DNA of 64,000 nt, from the NCBI GenBank assembly GCA_037042915.1, contig CM073198.1:3038001-3102000 (forward strand), read 5' to 3'. The translations under genes and the position numbers were made by a program. Positions 22,790-33,195 of this stretch are shown here, piece after piece; the first letter of the stretch is position 1; the number at the start of each line of letters is the position of its first letter. Source of the stretch: Auricularia sp. M13. Lineage: Eukaryota; Basidiomycota; Agaricomycetes; Auriculariales; Auriculariaceae. The notes beneath the pieces were generated by a model. It was not told the origin of the DNA. It saw only the letters and a program-made list of their open reading frames with translations, and did not search any database.

Positions 22790-24179
22790 ATGCAGCCATC
22801 GCTCGAGAGCTACTACGCCGTCCGCAGGAACGGGCTCCCCGCTATTCTCAAATGGGATCTCAAGACGCCCCCTTCTACCAAAGAAAGCCGCCGCGTCTTG
22901 GATGCTCTTACTATCCTCACTTCTAGCTGTGTTACAACACCAGGCGCCTCGTATGCAGCGTCGTTCTATGCCAGCTTGGGGCAGGGCTCGCCTCAGACGA
23001 CGATCCTGTTTTCGGGTGACTCAGAAGGAGTACCTACCACTGTCAAATATTTTTTAGAGCAGGCTTTCTTGCCCCAGCTCCGCACAATCGCCTCGTCCGA
23101 CCTGATGACCCATGCGACCGCGAACGACATCGTTTTCCACGAAATCTTGTCTTTCGGATTCGATCATTGGTGGCGACTTGTCTCGACGATCAGTCTTGAA
23201 GTATGGGAAGAAGCTTTAGCACTCGTTTCGCCATCGTACGAGAACACACGGCCTGCACTCGCCGACCTGACGAAGCTGCTACGAGAGCTGTATTCGGCGT
23301 GCGAGTTGGTTAAGAACCGCAGTATCCTCCGCGAGGATTCCCTGCGGATTCGTGCTCTCTTGGCCGCCATCAACGACGCTCTGGTCGATAGTGTGCCGTG
23401 GGCGTTGGTAAATCGCGATCTCAGGAAAGACGAAACCTACGGCACGGGCTGGGGTATTCATAATATGCTGGGCGACAAGGACATGATTCCCGTTGATAGC
23501 CGTGGCATCCTCGATGATCAGGGCAACCTTGCACCCAGTAAGAATTGCCGGCTTCAGCGCAGCGTTGTTTTGATTCAACTTTCTAGATTTTTCGTGCACG
23601 AGGCATATCGCCAATGTTATTTCGCCAATGAAGTTTGCATTCAGGCTCTCCTGGCTCGTCCAGAAACGGCGTGATCTGTTCTCCAACATTGCGATCGTCT
23701 TCTGCGAACCGACACGCCTCGAAGCGCCGCTCGATACCGCCCGCGTGTGCCACTCGTACCTTCAAAAAAAAGGCTTCGCCGCTGTAACGTCAGAGCAGCA
23801 CGTAACCGGGCATCTACATCCGCCAATGAACGTGCTTCAGCATCTCCTTCCTCTCACCAACACTCGAGATATTGTCGTGTTTCCTGCTCTTGCATCGACT
23901 GTTCCGCTCTGCAGAGGATGCTATGATTTTCTGTGGGCGTTGAATAAAATGCAGAGGCAATTTTCGTTGCGGGTTGGTCTTCATTTGAGAATGCAGCACC
24001 ATTTGACTGACGAGAAGCTTTGTCAGGAATCATTCACTTTTCCAGCTTCATATGGGAAAGTTGTTTTTCCTTGGCTTGCTCCTGATCTTGGCAATATGGG
24101 CCAGCGTCATGCTGCCATACGATCTGAATGCCGCAAACTCATAGATGCCAGTCTCAGAGGTGCTTGCCTATACGCGTGA
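22790..24179 (+). CDS. Unrecognised repeated gene family, copy A (intact)
   Basis: Exons 22790-23537 and 23587-24179 with a 49-nt GTAAGA...CTAG intron give 446 aa. Copy B at 48059-49448 has the same length, intron position and about 95% identical sequence; copy C at 27.4 kb is decayed. The start MQPSLESYYAVRRNGLP is shared by A and B and echoed in C. The first exon is mixed helical (HEILSFGFDHWWRLVSTISL, LTKLLRELYSACELVKNRSI). The second has IANVISPMKFAFRLSWLVQK and Cys/His-containing stretches. I see no signal peptide, membrane helix, known catalytic motif or transposase triad, and I do not recognise a family. Two long intact frames with a shared intron suggest a recently functional gene. 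A Harbinger element is inserted 37 bp after its stop. Confidence 0.7.
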
Positions 24180-24404
24180 AGGGTGATGACAAACGGGCAT
24201 AGACAAGTATAGCTTAGAGTGCGTTCGGTAACGGGCCGGCCTGCGCCTCGGCTTCAGGCTACGCCCGGTGACCAACCTGCTGGCGGCGCTGCGCAATCTG
24301 ATGCGTCGGCATCGCTCGGCGTTACCGAACAGTTCCAGGCCGCGCTGTACACAAAGTCAAATAAAATAATCTCTGCTTCTGCTACACACGCGCATAACGG
24401 CCCT

Positions 24405-25753
24405 ATGGCCGTGCAGTCGGTTGTCGCACGTCGGACGGCAGATACACGCTCCCAGGACCCTGAAAAGCGCCGCCGTATTGCTGTGCTTGTCGTCGCTGCC
24501 GCTGCCGCTGCCGCTGCCGCCGCCGTCACTTCTGCCTATTACCACGATGCTTTCCTCACAAAGATCCGGGTCCACAACAGCATGATGACCGGCAATATGT
24601 GGGTTCAAGAGCTCCTCAATGCCGAAAGCCCGAGGCGTGTCCATGAATCCCTGGGTATGCACAAGCATGTTTTTAGACGCCTTGTTGCTGCCCTGGGCAA
24701 GTACGGCGACATCCTGGACACTAGATATGTGACAGCACAGGAGCAGGTGGCAATGTTCCTGCTTGGTGTCCGGGAGAACCGCTCCAATCGAAGCCTCCAG
24801 GAACGCTTTCAACGCAGCGGATCCACTGTCTCATAGTTCGTGGCACTGTCCTTTCGTATTCAAGTTCTCACTGCGTGAATAGTTTCTACAACAAGATGCT
24901 GCATGCGCTCACTGGCAGCAAGTTCTACACCATGTACATGGTTCTTCCTGAGGACGAGACGCCGGAGGAGATCGAGGAGGACAACCGCTTCTATCCGTTC
25001 TTCAAGGATGCACGTGGTGCTCTCGACGGCTCTTTCTTTGATGCTATCCCTCCTTGCGATATCCGCGGCCGCTACCGCAACAGGAAGGGCGACCTCACCC
25101 ACAATGTCCTTGCTGCTTGCCGCTTTGACATGCGGTTCTCATATGTTCTGACTGGCTGGGAGGGCAGCGCTTGCGACACAACTGTCTTCACCTATGCGCG
25201 TGGAGCCGACCTTGCAGTCCCGCCTGGCGCCTACTACCTCGCTGACGCTGGTTATGGACACTGTGATGCTCTGCTCGTACCGTACCGTAGTGTGCGCTAC
25301 CATCTGAAGGAATGGGCAACTTGTGGCAAGGAGTGCGCATTCTTTCAACTTGTAGTTGTCCTCTGACTTGCTTTCAGACCACAGAATGCCAAGGAACTGT
25401 TCAATAAACGCCATGCCAGTGCGCGCAATGTCATCGAGCGTTGCTTCGGTGTTGCCAAGAAGCGTTTTGCCGTTCTACGTGAACCGTGCAACCTGCCCAT
25501 CGAGGGCCAGGCTCGTATCATCCCTGCGTGTCTTGTTATTCACAACTTCATTCGCATCCACGACCCCGATGACGAGCTCTTCAACGACCCAGACCTGGGA
25601 AACGACACCGAACCGAACCAGATCAATGAAGATGAACTCGGTGGCAATGTATCCCGTGCCGAGACAAGGAGAGCAGATGCGCGCCGTGATCGCATTGCAG
25701 AGGAAATGTGGGCTGACTATTGTGAACGCCGACGACGCGGCCGTCGCCGCTAG
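24405..25753 (+). CDS. PIF/Harbinger transposase (DDE_Tnp_4 type)
   Basis: Cut-and-paste transposase of the surrounding element. Segments: 24405 to about 24833, about 24863-25332, and 25378-25753, the last joined by a 45-nt GTGCGC...CAG intron. An N-terminal region with a poly-Ala run leads to a helix-turn-helix-like stretch (ALGKYGDILDTRYVTAQEQ and a GVRENRSNRSLQERF motif). The DDE domain shows ALDGSFFDA (first Asp), YYLADAGYG (second Asp) and RNVIERCFGVAKKRFAVL (catalytic Glu), followed by VIHNFIRIHD and an Arg-rich end. Near 24834-24862 a stop is followed by a frame change over only about 30 nt, shorter than a normal intron. This may be a break or an unusual splice. The start at 24405 is the first Met after the terminal repeat. 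Confidence 0.85.
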
Positions 25754-25762
25754 TGTAGATAC

Positions 25763-26975
25763 TCAAGACGTGCGAGATGTACCTAGCCTCCGATCCTCTG
25801 CCGAAAGTAGCTCCTGCACAAATGCAACCCTGAGCTCGTCCACCGGTATCTCCAGGAGAAGGTCAACGTTGAGCTGGTCCGCAAATAGGCGAATCGCGCC
25901 AGCGCGCTGGGCAATAGGAAGGTCCGTCATGTTGGAGACAAGAATAACCGCCTCGGAGCGCCGTTTGGCGACCCTTGACTCCGCTGCTTCAGCCGATTTG
26001 TTGCCCAGGACATCGGCGAGGGTGTTGCTCAGGTTGTCGAGGCTGCCAGCAACACCATGAACTGCCGACGCACCCGAAGGCTTGCGCCCGCCCGTTGCAG
26101 TCTTCTGCCGCTTGGAGGCACCAGTAGAGCGAGTAATCTACACAAAACCTTGCATTAGCGGCGCTGAAATCGGGCTAGGCACTCACATTGTCATCGCTGG
26201 TCTCAATCTCAATGGGCTCAGATCCAGTGCTGCTACGACGGCGCTTCTTGAGCTCCTGACCAGGAGATCAGGAGTGCGAAATCAACATAGAAAAACACAT
26301 ACCTCGTTCTCCTCCTTCTCGGCCTTGCTCTTGGGCGGCTTTGTGTCGGGTTTCTTGACGGCGGGAGTTGAGAGCACAAGCGCACCCTCCCCGGTTGCAA
26401 CGACGTCGCCGATGAGGTCCGCAAGCGCGTCGTACAGTGGGAAGGCCTTCTTTCGGAACTTCTTGAACTTCTTGTTGGCCTATAGCAATTACTACACAAC
26501 ATGCAAATGAGCAGAAAGCGCACACCTTGCAAGTTTTGTCCCAAACGTCGGGCGAGGCGGTTACCATGCACCCCGCCTCATCCCAGCCCAGCCCAGAGCG
26601 TGCTCGAAGCTCCTTGACAACCTTGTAGTCCCCCTTGAGCTGATACAGAGGCAGTCACCATATAATAGCAGAAGAGACCATGCACATGGTACGTACATTG
26701 GTGAAATGGTCCTGGCACTTTGCCGCGGTCTTGACGGCACCCGGAGCATCCGGGAACTCCTCCTGGAGGGCCTCGGCACAGGCTGTCCACACGGTCTCCT
26801 TCCAGCCACTCTCGGACTGCTGGCCTTGTGCCTTCTGCTCCTTGAGTACGTCGAGCATGGCCGCCGATTGAGCAGACAGCCATTTGCATTTTTCGGCGGT
26901 GCTCTTCTTCTTCTTTTTCTTCTTTTTGTCTTGCTCCGAGTCACTGCTGCTGGTGTTAGAATCAGAGTCGGCCAT
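25763..26975 (-). CDS. SANT/Myb-like DNA-binding protein of the Harbinger element
   Basis: Second protein of PIF/Harbinger elements; in this superfamily a Myb/SANT-like partner helps bring the transposase to the nucleus and DNA. Five exons read cleanly through canonical introns from the start at 26975 (MADSDSNTSSSDSEQDKK) to the stop at 25763. An N-terminal acidic/Lys-rich tract precedes the Trp-spaced SANT-like region (KWLSAQSAAMLDVL, SGWKETVWTACAEALQEEF, VKTAAKCQDHFTN). A second Trp-rich part follows (SGLGWDEAGCMVTASPDVW), then KKFKKFRKKAFPLYDALADL. The C terminus is helical (VILVSNMTDLPIAQRAGAIR). Unlike the transposase, no break is visible. Confidence 0.8.
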
Positions 26976-27329
26976 GGCTGTGATTGGCAGCGGCAGTAGC
27001 GGTGGCGGAGCGGCGAAGCGTCGGTGTCGGTTTTGCAGCGGACCTCTAGAGCCGAGCCCCAGAAAGCGAAGCCGGACGAAGCGGCGCTTCAAGGTTTGAG
27101 GCCGGCGATTTGTTACCGAACGCACTTCGGCCCGGGATGATGCTCCGCCCGAAAATCTGGGTGTCCGCATCATTTCCGGAGCTGCGCTTCGGTTACCGAA
27201 CGCACTCTTAGCCGTTACGATGATTGTTTCTGAGTACCGAATCAATTGCTTGCTTAGCACCTATTATGTAGTATAGGCTGATAATTCTTGAGATTCAAAC
27301 GCCGGCCCTCTGCTGTTTGCCATGATGCC

Positions 27330-28138
27330 TCTTCAACATCTATGTACCTCCTATGCCGTCGCCTGAAAGCTACTACGCTCTGCGCAAGAATGGGCAACCC
27401 GACTACCCTCACCTGGGATGTTCCGAAAATGCCTCTCAGCAGCAAAGAAAGCGGTCGAGCTCTCCATGCGCTTACCAACTCACTTATACATGTGTAACGA
27501 CGCCAGACGCCTCGTACGCAGCATCTTTCTACGCCAGCGTAGGGCAGGGCTTACCTCGGACGACGATCATCTTTTCTGGTGGCTCGGAATGAGTATCTGC
27601 TACTTACTGTCAAACAGTTTTAAGAGCAGTTCTTATTGCGCCAGCCTCTGCGGATTATCGCTGGATCCGACTAAACGACACACGAAACAGCGAACGAGGC
27701 CTTTTTCCATACTATATTATCGTTCGGGTTCGTCTCGACTGTTAATCTCAATGCGTGGGTGGAGGCCCTAGAGGTCATCCCTGAGCTCTACCCATTATAC
27801 AATACGCCGGCCACGGTTGGCGAGATGACGAGGCTATTGCGAGAGCTGTATACGACATGTGAACTGGCCAAAGACCGTGGTCTGCTTCTCGAGGACTGCC
27901 TGTGAATTCGAATCCGTGGACTCTTAGTGGCCATCAGGAACCCCATCGATTTCCATGTGCAACTGCCGCTGATAACTCGCGGCTTGGACAAAGACCTCAG
28001 CTACACGGACGGCGGGAAGCTCTACACTATGCTGGATGGCAAGGCAGTGGTTCGCGTTGACGGCCGCGGTATCGTCGACCATCAAGGCCAGCTGGCATCG
28101 AGTAAGGAAGATTCCCGCTACCTTGGTAGTGGGTCTTA
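27330..28138 (+). pseudogene. Decayed copy C of the unrecognised 446-aa family
   Basis: A diverged relative of copies A and B in the same orientation. It opens with MPSPESYYALRKNGQP, matching SLESYYAVRRNGLP. Later pieces match in order: TTPDASYAASFYASVGQG, LRELYTTCELAKDRGLLLED, and DGKAVVRVDGRGIVDHQGQL against the family's DSRGILDDQGNL. The pieces lie in different frames with an internal stop near 27900, so several frame breaks are present. It is much more diverged from A and B than they are from each other, so it stems from an older duplication. The second exon is not recognisable. Confidence 0.7.
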
Positions 28139-30079
28139 GCGGTACAACACCCGCGAAATCCACTAATAAATTATTGATACTAAACCACCACTTTTGATGA
28201 CAATCTCCTTTTATGGTGCGTTCCGCCGGAGACCTTCGGCTTGGGCTGCTGCGCATCAGCCGTGGTTGACTTGGCGCGCTCCTCCGGCTCCGAATGCCGG
28301 CTTTCTTTCCTTCCACATCGTCGACTGCAGCGGCTACCTAATGACACTTGAGAAATTACTCGCTAGCCCATGTGTGGTCTGTGTTACTGTTAGCACCAGG
28401 AGAGGCCAGGACTATACTCAAGAATTGCCATGACTCCAGTACATTGCTCCTGCGGCTGCCAACATCCTTGCGCCAGCCCGACTGTGCCCACTCACATTGC
28501 TGGACGTCTAAAGTGCTCAGCACTTCGTACTAACCTAAGTTTCTGGTTGTGTGGACTGGGAGCCAACGAGGTGTTCCGCCCGTCGGAACTCAGGGTTCTG
28601 ACAGCTGTACTTGCACCCTCGCGTGTCCACTCCGGCGTTCCCTCAGTACAGGCTGCCGCAGCTTATACGTTCTGGCATGCATATTGGCTCTGGCGCACGA
28701 AAGAGCGTGCTTGCAATCCAGCTAACTCGTCTCGAGGCCTCCAATTCGACGTCGCGCCGCCCGCATACCGCCCTTGCGGCCCATCCTAAAGCAATACGGC
28801 TGCGCTTTCACTCTCGTCGGCCCGCTAAAATGCTCTGCATCGGTACTGGTCGCTTTCCACCCAACTCAGTGCCCGTATCCACCCCGACAGCCGGTTAGCA
28901 TCGATGTTCCCTTGCTACCTCACCTCGGGACTCCCATTAACCCCCTGACTCGGCTCTCATCTTCCACCTTGCGCACCATCAGCTACAACTACGCCCCTGT
29001 GTGTCTGCTATAGCTTGCACTCGGTGTCGGCTGCTGCCACTCACTCTCATGCTCAGTCTCTCAGTCATGGATAGGTGGGAGGTTTCACCCGTGAGCTGGA
29101 GGATAGTACCACTTTAAACAAGCACTGAGGGACACGGCGCCATTCTAGTCTTGGCATTCCAGGCTCTTTCCCGCTGTTTTCCACCGTCAGATCGAGTCCC
29201 CAGAGTGCACGCCCCGGTGTGCGCGCTCTCTCGCAGCCCCAGACTTGGGCCCAGTCGCCAGTGTGTTGTGTGCATATGAGAGCGGGCGCTGTGCGCCCCC
29301 TGCCTAGTGTCACGGCACCGGTCGGAATGGCATGGATCTCCGAGACGTTCCCTTGACCACTGTCTCGCACAGGCAACGCCACCTCGTGCACTCTGCCGGG
29401 TGCGAGCCGCGGACACCCTTGTTCCCGCGGTGTTGGTCTTCCCTGGGTAGCTGGCCGCAACTCGAGGCCAGCCCCGAAATACTGCTTTGTACACACAAAA
29501 CGCGCTGTCGGCGCTCCAGGAGCCCCTATACATGTATGGGATGCGGCGCGGACAATGGAGTGAGATGGAGCGGTAGTTCATTCGATGGTACCTTGCATCG
29601 AATACATTCGTCTAGCCCACTTGCCGCCGCAGGCAGGTGAAAATTCCTAGCAGTAAACCCAAGAACCTTATTGGCACATCGCATTTTTGCTTGCCCATAA
29701 ACAGGCTCGTGCGCGCTCCATTCCAGATCACATTGAGCTGGTTCGTTTAGCGTGACATAGCTTGTGGGGAACCAGAAATTCTCGGGAATGATTGGGAAGG
29801 ATTGTGCATGATTCTTGCTGATGTGAGTCCTTTAATACGGGTTAGACATGCAAGGGCAAGCTGACCTTGAGCTCCAGCTTCATTCAGGTGCCAATATTCC
29901 CCAAGATAAATCTACCATCCATCAAACAAGGTAGCGGTGCGAAAAACGAGGTGGGAACCAACCTCGCATGAGCACCGCTACCGCTTCTCATGGAATAGAA
30001 TGTTTAACTCACAGAAAAATCAGGTGTTTTCTCGATCTCAATTTGTCTATAAGGTAGCGGGTTTTGCCCTGAAAGGGCC
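28139..30079. other. Gene-poor stretch with one perfect palindrome
   Basis: I find no supported gene in these 1.9 kb. The open frames are short and composition-driven. Given the neighbourhood it is probably old, unrecognisable transposon sequence. The only distinct structure is an inverted repeat at 29930-29982, listed separately. Confidence 0.45.
29930..29982. repeat. Nested perfect inverted repeat (hairpin or cruciform)
   Basis: Arms GGTAGCGGTGC (29930-29940) and GCACCGCTACC (29972-29982) are perfectly complementary over 11 bp. Inside them a second pair, CGAGGT (29947-29952) and ACCTCG (29961-29966), is also complementary. A short GGTAGCGG string recurs at 30053-30060, near the solo LTR. 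It could be an end of a small mobile element or a structured RNA; nothing else identifies it. Confidence 0.5.
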
Positions 30080-31113
30080 CTTGGTGTTACGGTGCGCGGC
30101 GATCTTGCCCATACGCCGCTTCCGTTGGATCTCTTTCGCCGCTTCACCCGCTCCGTCGGACCGATATACCCGTTCCGCATGCCTCTCCGGACTGCTGGCA
30201 CCTCGGCTACCTTCTCTCGGCGTCACCGGACCCCTGTCAACCTCGGTCCTTGGATGCGACGCGCTATTGCCATTGTTGTCGATCACCGCTGCGTTGGTTT
30301 CCAACCAGTGTGTAGCCGTTCGTCGGTCCGTCTCCTCGGTGTCACATTACGGCCTACACCTTCGGAGATGCCGCACACCACACCTCGGGTATTGCCCTGC
30401 ATGGCCGGTGTGCGCTGGGAGTACAGGTGAAGCTGCAACGATCGTGCCGACGTACATCCGTCACCCTCTGTCCCCTGGATGCTCGACCGCTCCGGCACCT
30501 CAGACCTCGGCCGCCACACTCTCCTCGGTCCGCGCGCGGCATAGTCCATGGTCCGGAGGCTGTCCGGATGGAGTGGGAGTGTTGATTGTTGGGTGGTGCG
30601 CCCGTACCTCGCTCGCCGACGCGTTGCGCTCGCTGCTGCGCTCGCCATTACGTCGGCGCCTTTCGCCCCCGGTGTCAGTGCGTGCATACATGCAAGGACA
30701 CCTCGGTCTGTCTCGGATACCCGCCCGATACCCTCCATAGGCACGGACATCCTTTATCCCCTTCGTCCGGAGCCGTTCTGCGCCTTCGGCGCGACGCTTC
30801 ACTCTTTCTTGACCCTCCCTTGACTCCCTTTACCCCCCATTGCTTCCATTGGCTCCCGATTACCCTCGGTGACTTCCCCGATGCCTTTCCCATCGCTTCC
30901 GGACCTCTCTTTGGTGTTGGTTGGCTTCCTTTGTTGTCTGGAGCGTTCGGATCCGGTTTGCCTCCGATCGGACTATATGTACCGGCGATTGCCCTCGGAT
31001 GTACCCTAGGTTGGATCTGGTCTATTATGTGTTCGACCTTCCCCTCCTGAGTACCCTTCCTGGTCGGCTACGCCTCCTGGTCGGTGGTGTATGCAGCACA
31101 CCGTGACACTTGG
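30080..31113. mobile_element. Solo LTR (1,024 bp) with 5-bp target duplication
   Basis: A sequence from 30085 (TGTTACGGTG) to 31108 (CACCGTGACA) with near-complementary ends, flanked on both sides by CTTGG (30080-30084 and 31109-31113). The TG...CA termini, 5-bp duplication and lack of coding sequence fit a solo LTR left by recombination of a Ty3/Gypsy-like retrotransposon. No internal region remains. The ends resemble those of the solo LTR at 33196-34051, but the bodies differ, so they belong to related families. Confidence 0.75.
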
Positions 31114-31176
31114 GGCGTTATCAACCTCAGCGCGATGCATGATCTAATGCGCTGTTTCATATTTCTCATCTGTTTC

Positions 31177-31557
31177 TAAGATAGGCCCGGCCGGGGACCC
31201 GGGATATCACGTGATCTCTTGCAATATAGAAAATGAAATTAATGAGCAATTTCAGCCGCAGTGAGGGGCTAGATATCTGCTTGAAATGCTGCTCAAAAAG
31301 TGTGCAATCAGGGCGTGGTCTTGTTGGGCCGCTATTAGCTCGGCAAGCAGGGGCGCTTACACCCCTCCGTGTTATGGAACTTAAACCAGTCTCAAACTCG
31401 AAATTCTGGCCGCAGTGAAGTCTTCGTTTTGGTATTGCAAAGTATTTGAGAGCCTCAGATACTTTATAAGTCATTTATTCCGGCTGCCAATAGACTCTCA
31501 CGCTGCCGGGCGTCAGTCATCACGTGATGTCCCGGGTCCCCGGCCGGGCCTATCTTA
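31177..31557. mobile_element. 377-bp MITE with 37-bp inverted repeats and TA duplication
   Basis: A non-coding element at 31179-31555 with long terminal inverted repeats, AGATAGGCCCGGCCGGGGAC at the left and its complement at the right, about 37 bp with one mismatch, ending near ATCACGTGAT. It is flanked by TA (31177-31178 and 31556-31557). The matching upstream flank of copy A (22252-22262, TTTCTACCCAG) is the empty site, TTTC-TA-CCCAG. TA target use suggests a Tc1/mariner-like source, but no transposase is in the window. Confidence 0.85.
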
Positions 31558-31668
31558 CCCAGAAGTGACAAAATATGCCTTGGGCAGACTCCCCAAAGTG
31601 ATACTGTGGATGTCTGTCCGCTCAATCTGTAAAGGTTTGTCGAAGAATTTCGCAAGTATAAACCGCAC
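31557..31668 (+). repeat. 5' flank of family copy B, cut off by element 1
   Basis: This 112-bp stretch repeats 22259-22340 and 22731-22750 from upstream of copy A. It ends exactly at the left LTR of element 1. The continuation of the same flank resumes at 48020, immediately after the right LTR. It therefore belongs to the copy B locus, displaced by the 16.3-kb nested insertion. Confidence 0.85.
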
Positions 31669-31954
31669 TGAGGTTACGGCGTATTTCTCGAACGGAGTCT
31701 GAACGGAGGGCGAGAAAGACGGAGGAGAATTCTGGTAGATTGCAGGCAGAATCCCTCGCCTTTTATACCTGAGGCGGGATTCTGCCAAGACTATCCTAAC
31801 AACATCCAGGCACAGAGAATTTATGAAACCGAATCAAAGGACAATAGAGCTCGTTTCCTATTGTCGTTGTGTGCCTGGACGGCGCGCACTCGCTGCGAGT
31901 GCGCGGCGGCTTCGTCGGAGTTGCACGGCTGCAGCTCGGACTCAAACACCAACA
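31669..31954 (-). repeat. Element 1 LTR, left copy
   Basis: On the plus strand it begins TGAGGTTACGG and ends CACCAACA. It is 286 bp and matches the right copy apart from a 2-bp length difference in a CGCTGCG tract. It contains TATAAAA in the orientation of the element. Confidence 0.9.
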
Positions 31955-32000
31955 TGACCCCCTCGTCAGACATTTGCTCCGGCAAATGTAACGGTCGCTT

Positions 32001-33195
32001 CTAGCGACTGTGCGCGCGCTGCAGGGCGCGCTCATGCGTAGCCGCATGGTCCCTGGCGATAGCGGATCGCCGCTGCAAATCGGAGGAACCGTACCAGAGG
32101 TCGTGAGTGAGGTCGGACGGCTTGTATCGCGCAAGCCGCTCACCGTTGTACAGGTTACGCAAAATATGGCCGTTGCGAGTCTGTAACTGGTAAGTGTTCT
32201 TGTCCGTGACATCTCGAATAATGAACGGTCCGTCCCATTCAGGATGAAGTTTCGACGGACGATTGCCAACACGCCGGCGAACCAGGTCGCCGATGGCAAA
32301 GCCGCGCTCGACGTACGTTTCGTCGCGTTTGGAGGCCTCGTCCTGAAGTCTACGAAGTGCAGTCTCGTTGGCCTCTTTGCGGAACCGCTCAAGATTCTGG
32401 ACATGCAGCATCCTATGCTCTTGGATGGTACGTATTTCTTCTTCTGTTGGTGGCTTGGAAATGACCTCTTCTATCCAGTCTGTTGGTAGACGTGGCTCAC
32501 AGCCATATACCAAATAGAACGGTGACTTCCCGTGGGACCGCGAGACATGCGCGCGGTGCGCGAGCAGAGCGTCTTGTAAGTACTGATCCCAATATTCCTG
32601 ACCGCTCGGCGCTGTCTTCCTGGCGAGAATGCGTGTGAGGACATCATTGAACTTTTCCAGTCGTCCGTTTGTCTGCGGATGATACGGCGAGGTGGTAATG
32701 TGCTTGATACCCAATCGCCGCAAGAAGATCTGGACAGCGTTTGAGAGGAACTCTGCGCCATTATCCGTGAGCACTGCTGACATTTTCCCGTGATTGCAGA
32801 TAATCTTTCGTATCAGTGCTACCACGGCCTCGGCGGAACGACTTTGCAACGCTTCAGCGTAAGTCCAGTCTGTTCCGTGGTCGAGCGCAGTCAAAATGTA
32901 CTTATTGCCGTTTTTCGTAGTCGGCAACGGACCTATGAAGTCAAATGCCCAATGGTCGAAGGCATCCGGCCGCGGAAGTGGATGTAAAGGTTGTGCTGGC
33001 ACGTTCTCTCTTCGCGCGAACTGACAATGATCGCAGCGAGACAGTACGTCGTCCACGACTTTTGTCATATCCGGGAACCATGTGCGGTCGCGCAGTGCAC
33101 GGATAACGCATGGTGCTGCGAAGTGACCGAGATCTTCATGGACATCGGGCACAAGGCGTTCGGCTCCGAATAATGTGGTTGGTACGAGGAGCGTG
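32001..33195 (-). CDS. Element 1 integrase segment
   Basis: Retroviral-type integrase of element 1 with the zinc-binding region (HEDLGHFAAP, CDHCQFARRE), then the core domain with DFIGPLP, DNGAEF and the HPQTNGRLEKFND segment carrying the catalytic Asp, Asp and Glu. A C-terminal region resembles the GPY/F type (HPEWDGPFIIRDV, followed by NTYQLQTRNG). It is cut off on its 5' side by the solo LTR at 33196. Fossil of a retroelement gene. Confidence 0.88.

Larger units (their letters stand above)
24214..27210. mobile_element. PIF/Harbinger DNA transposon with TTA target duplication
   Basis: Element 24217-27207 (2,991 bp) with terminal inverted repeats GAGTGCGTTCGGTAAC / GTTACCGAACGCACTC, flanked on both sides by TTA (24214-24216 and 27208-27210), the TWA-type 3-bp duplication of PIF/Harbinger. 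The empty site survives downstream of copy B near 49480-49500, where AGCTTAGCCGTTA is uninterrupted, which proves the boundaries. The GTTACCGAAC core recurs at about 24321 and at 27112-27126, as subterminal motifs. The element encodes a transposase (plus) and a SANT/Myb-like protein (minus) whose stop codons lie about 10 bp apart. The transposase frame has one unclear junction, so activity is uncertain. Confidence 0.93.

Noticed and set aside
28194-29640. Several 80-150-aa frames between copy C and the solo LTR
   Set aside because: Composition-driven, overlapping on both strands, with no recognisable motif.
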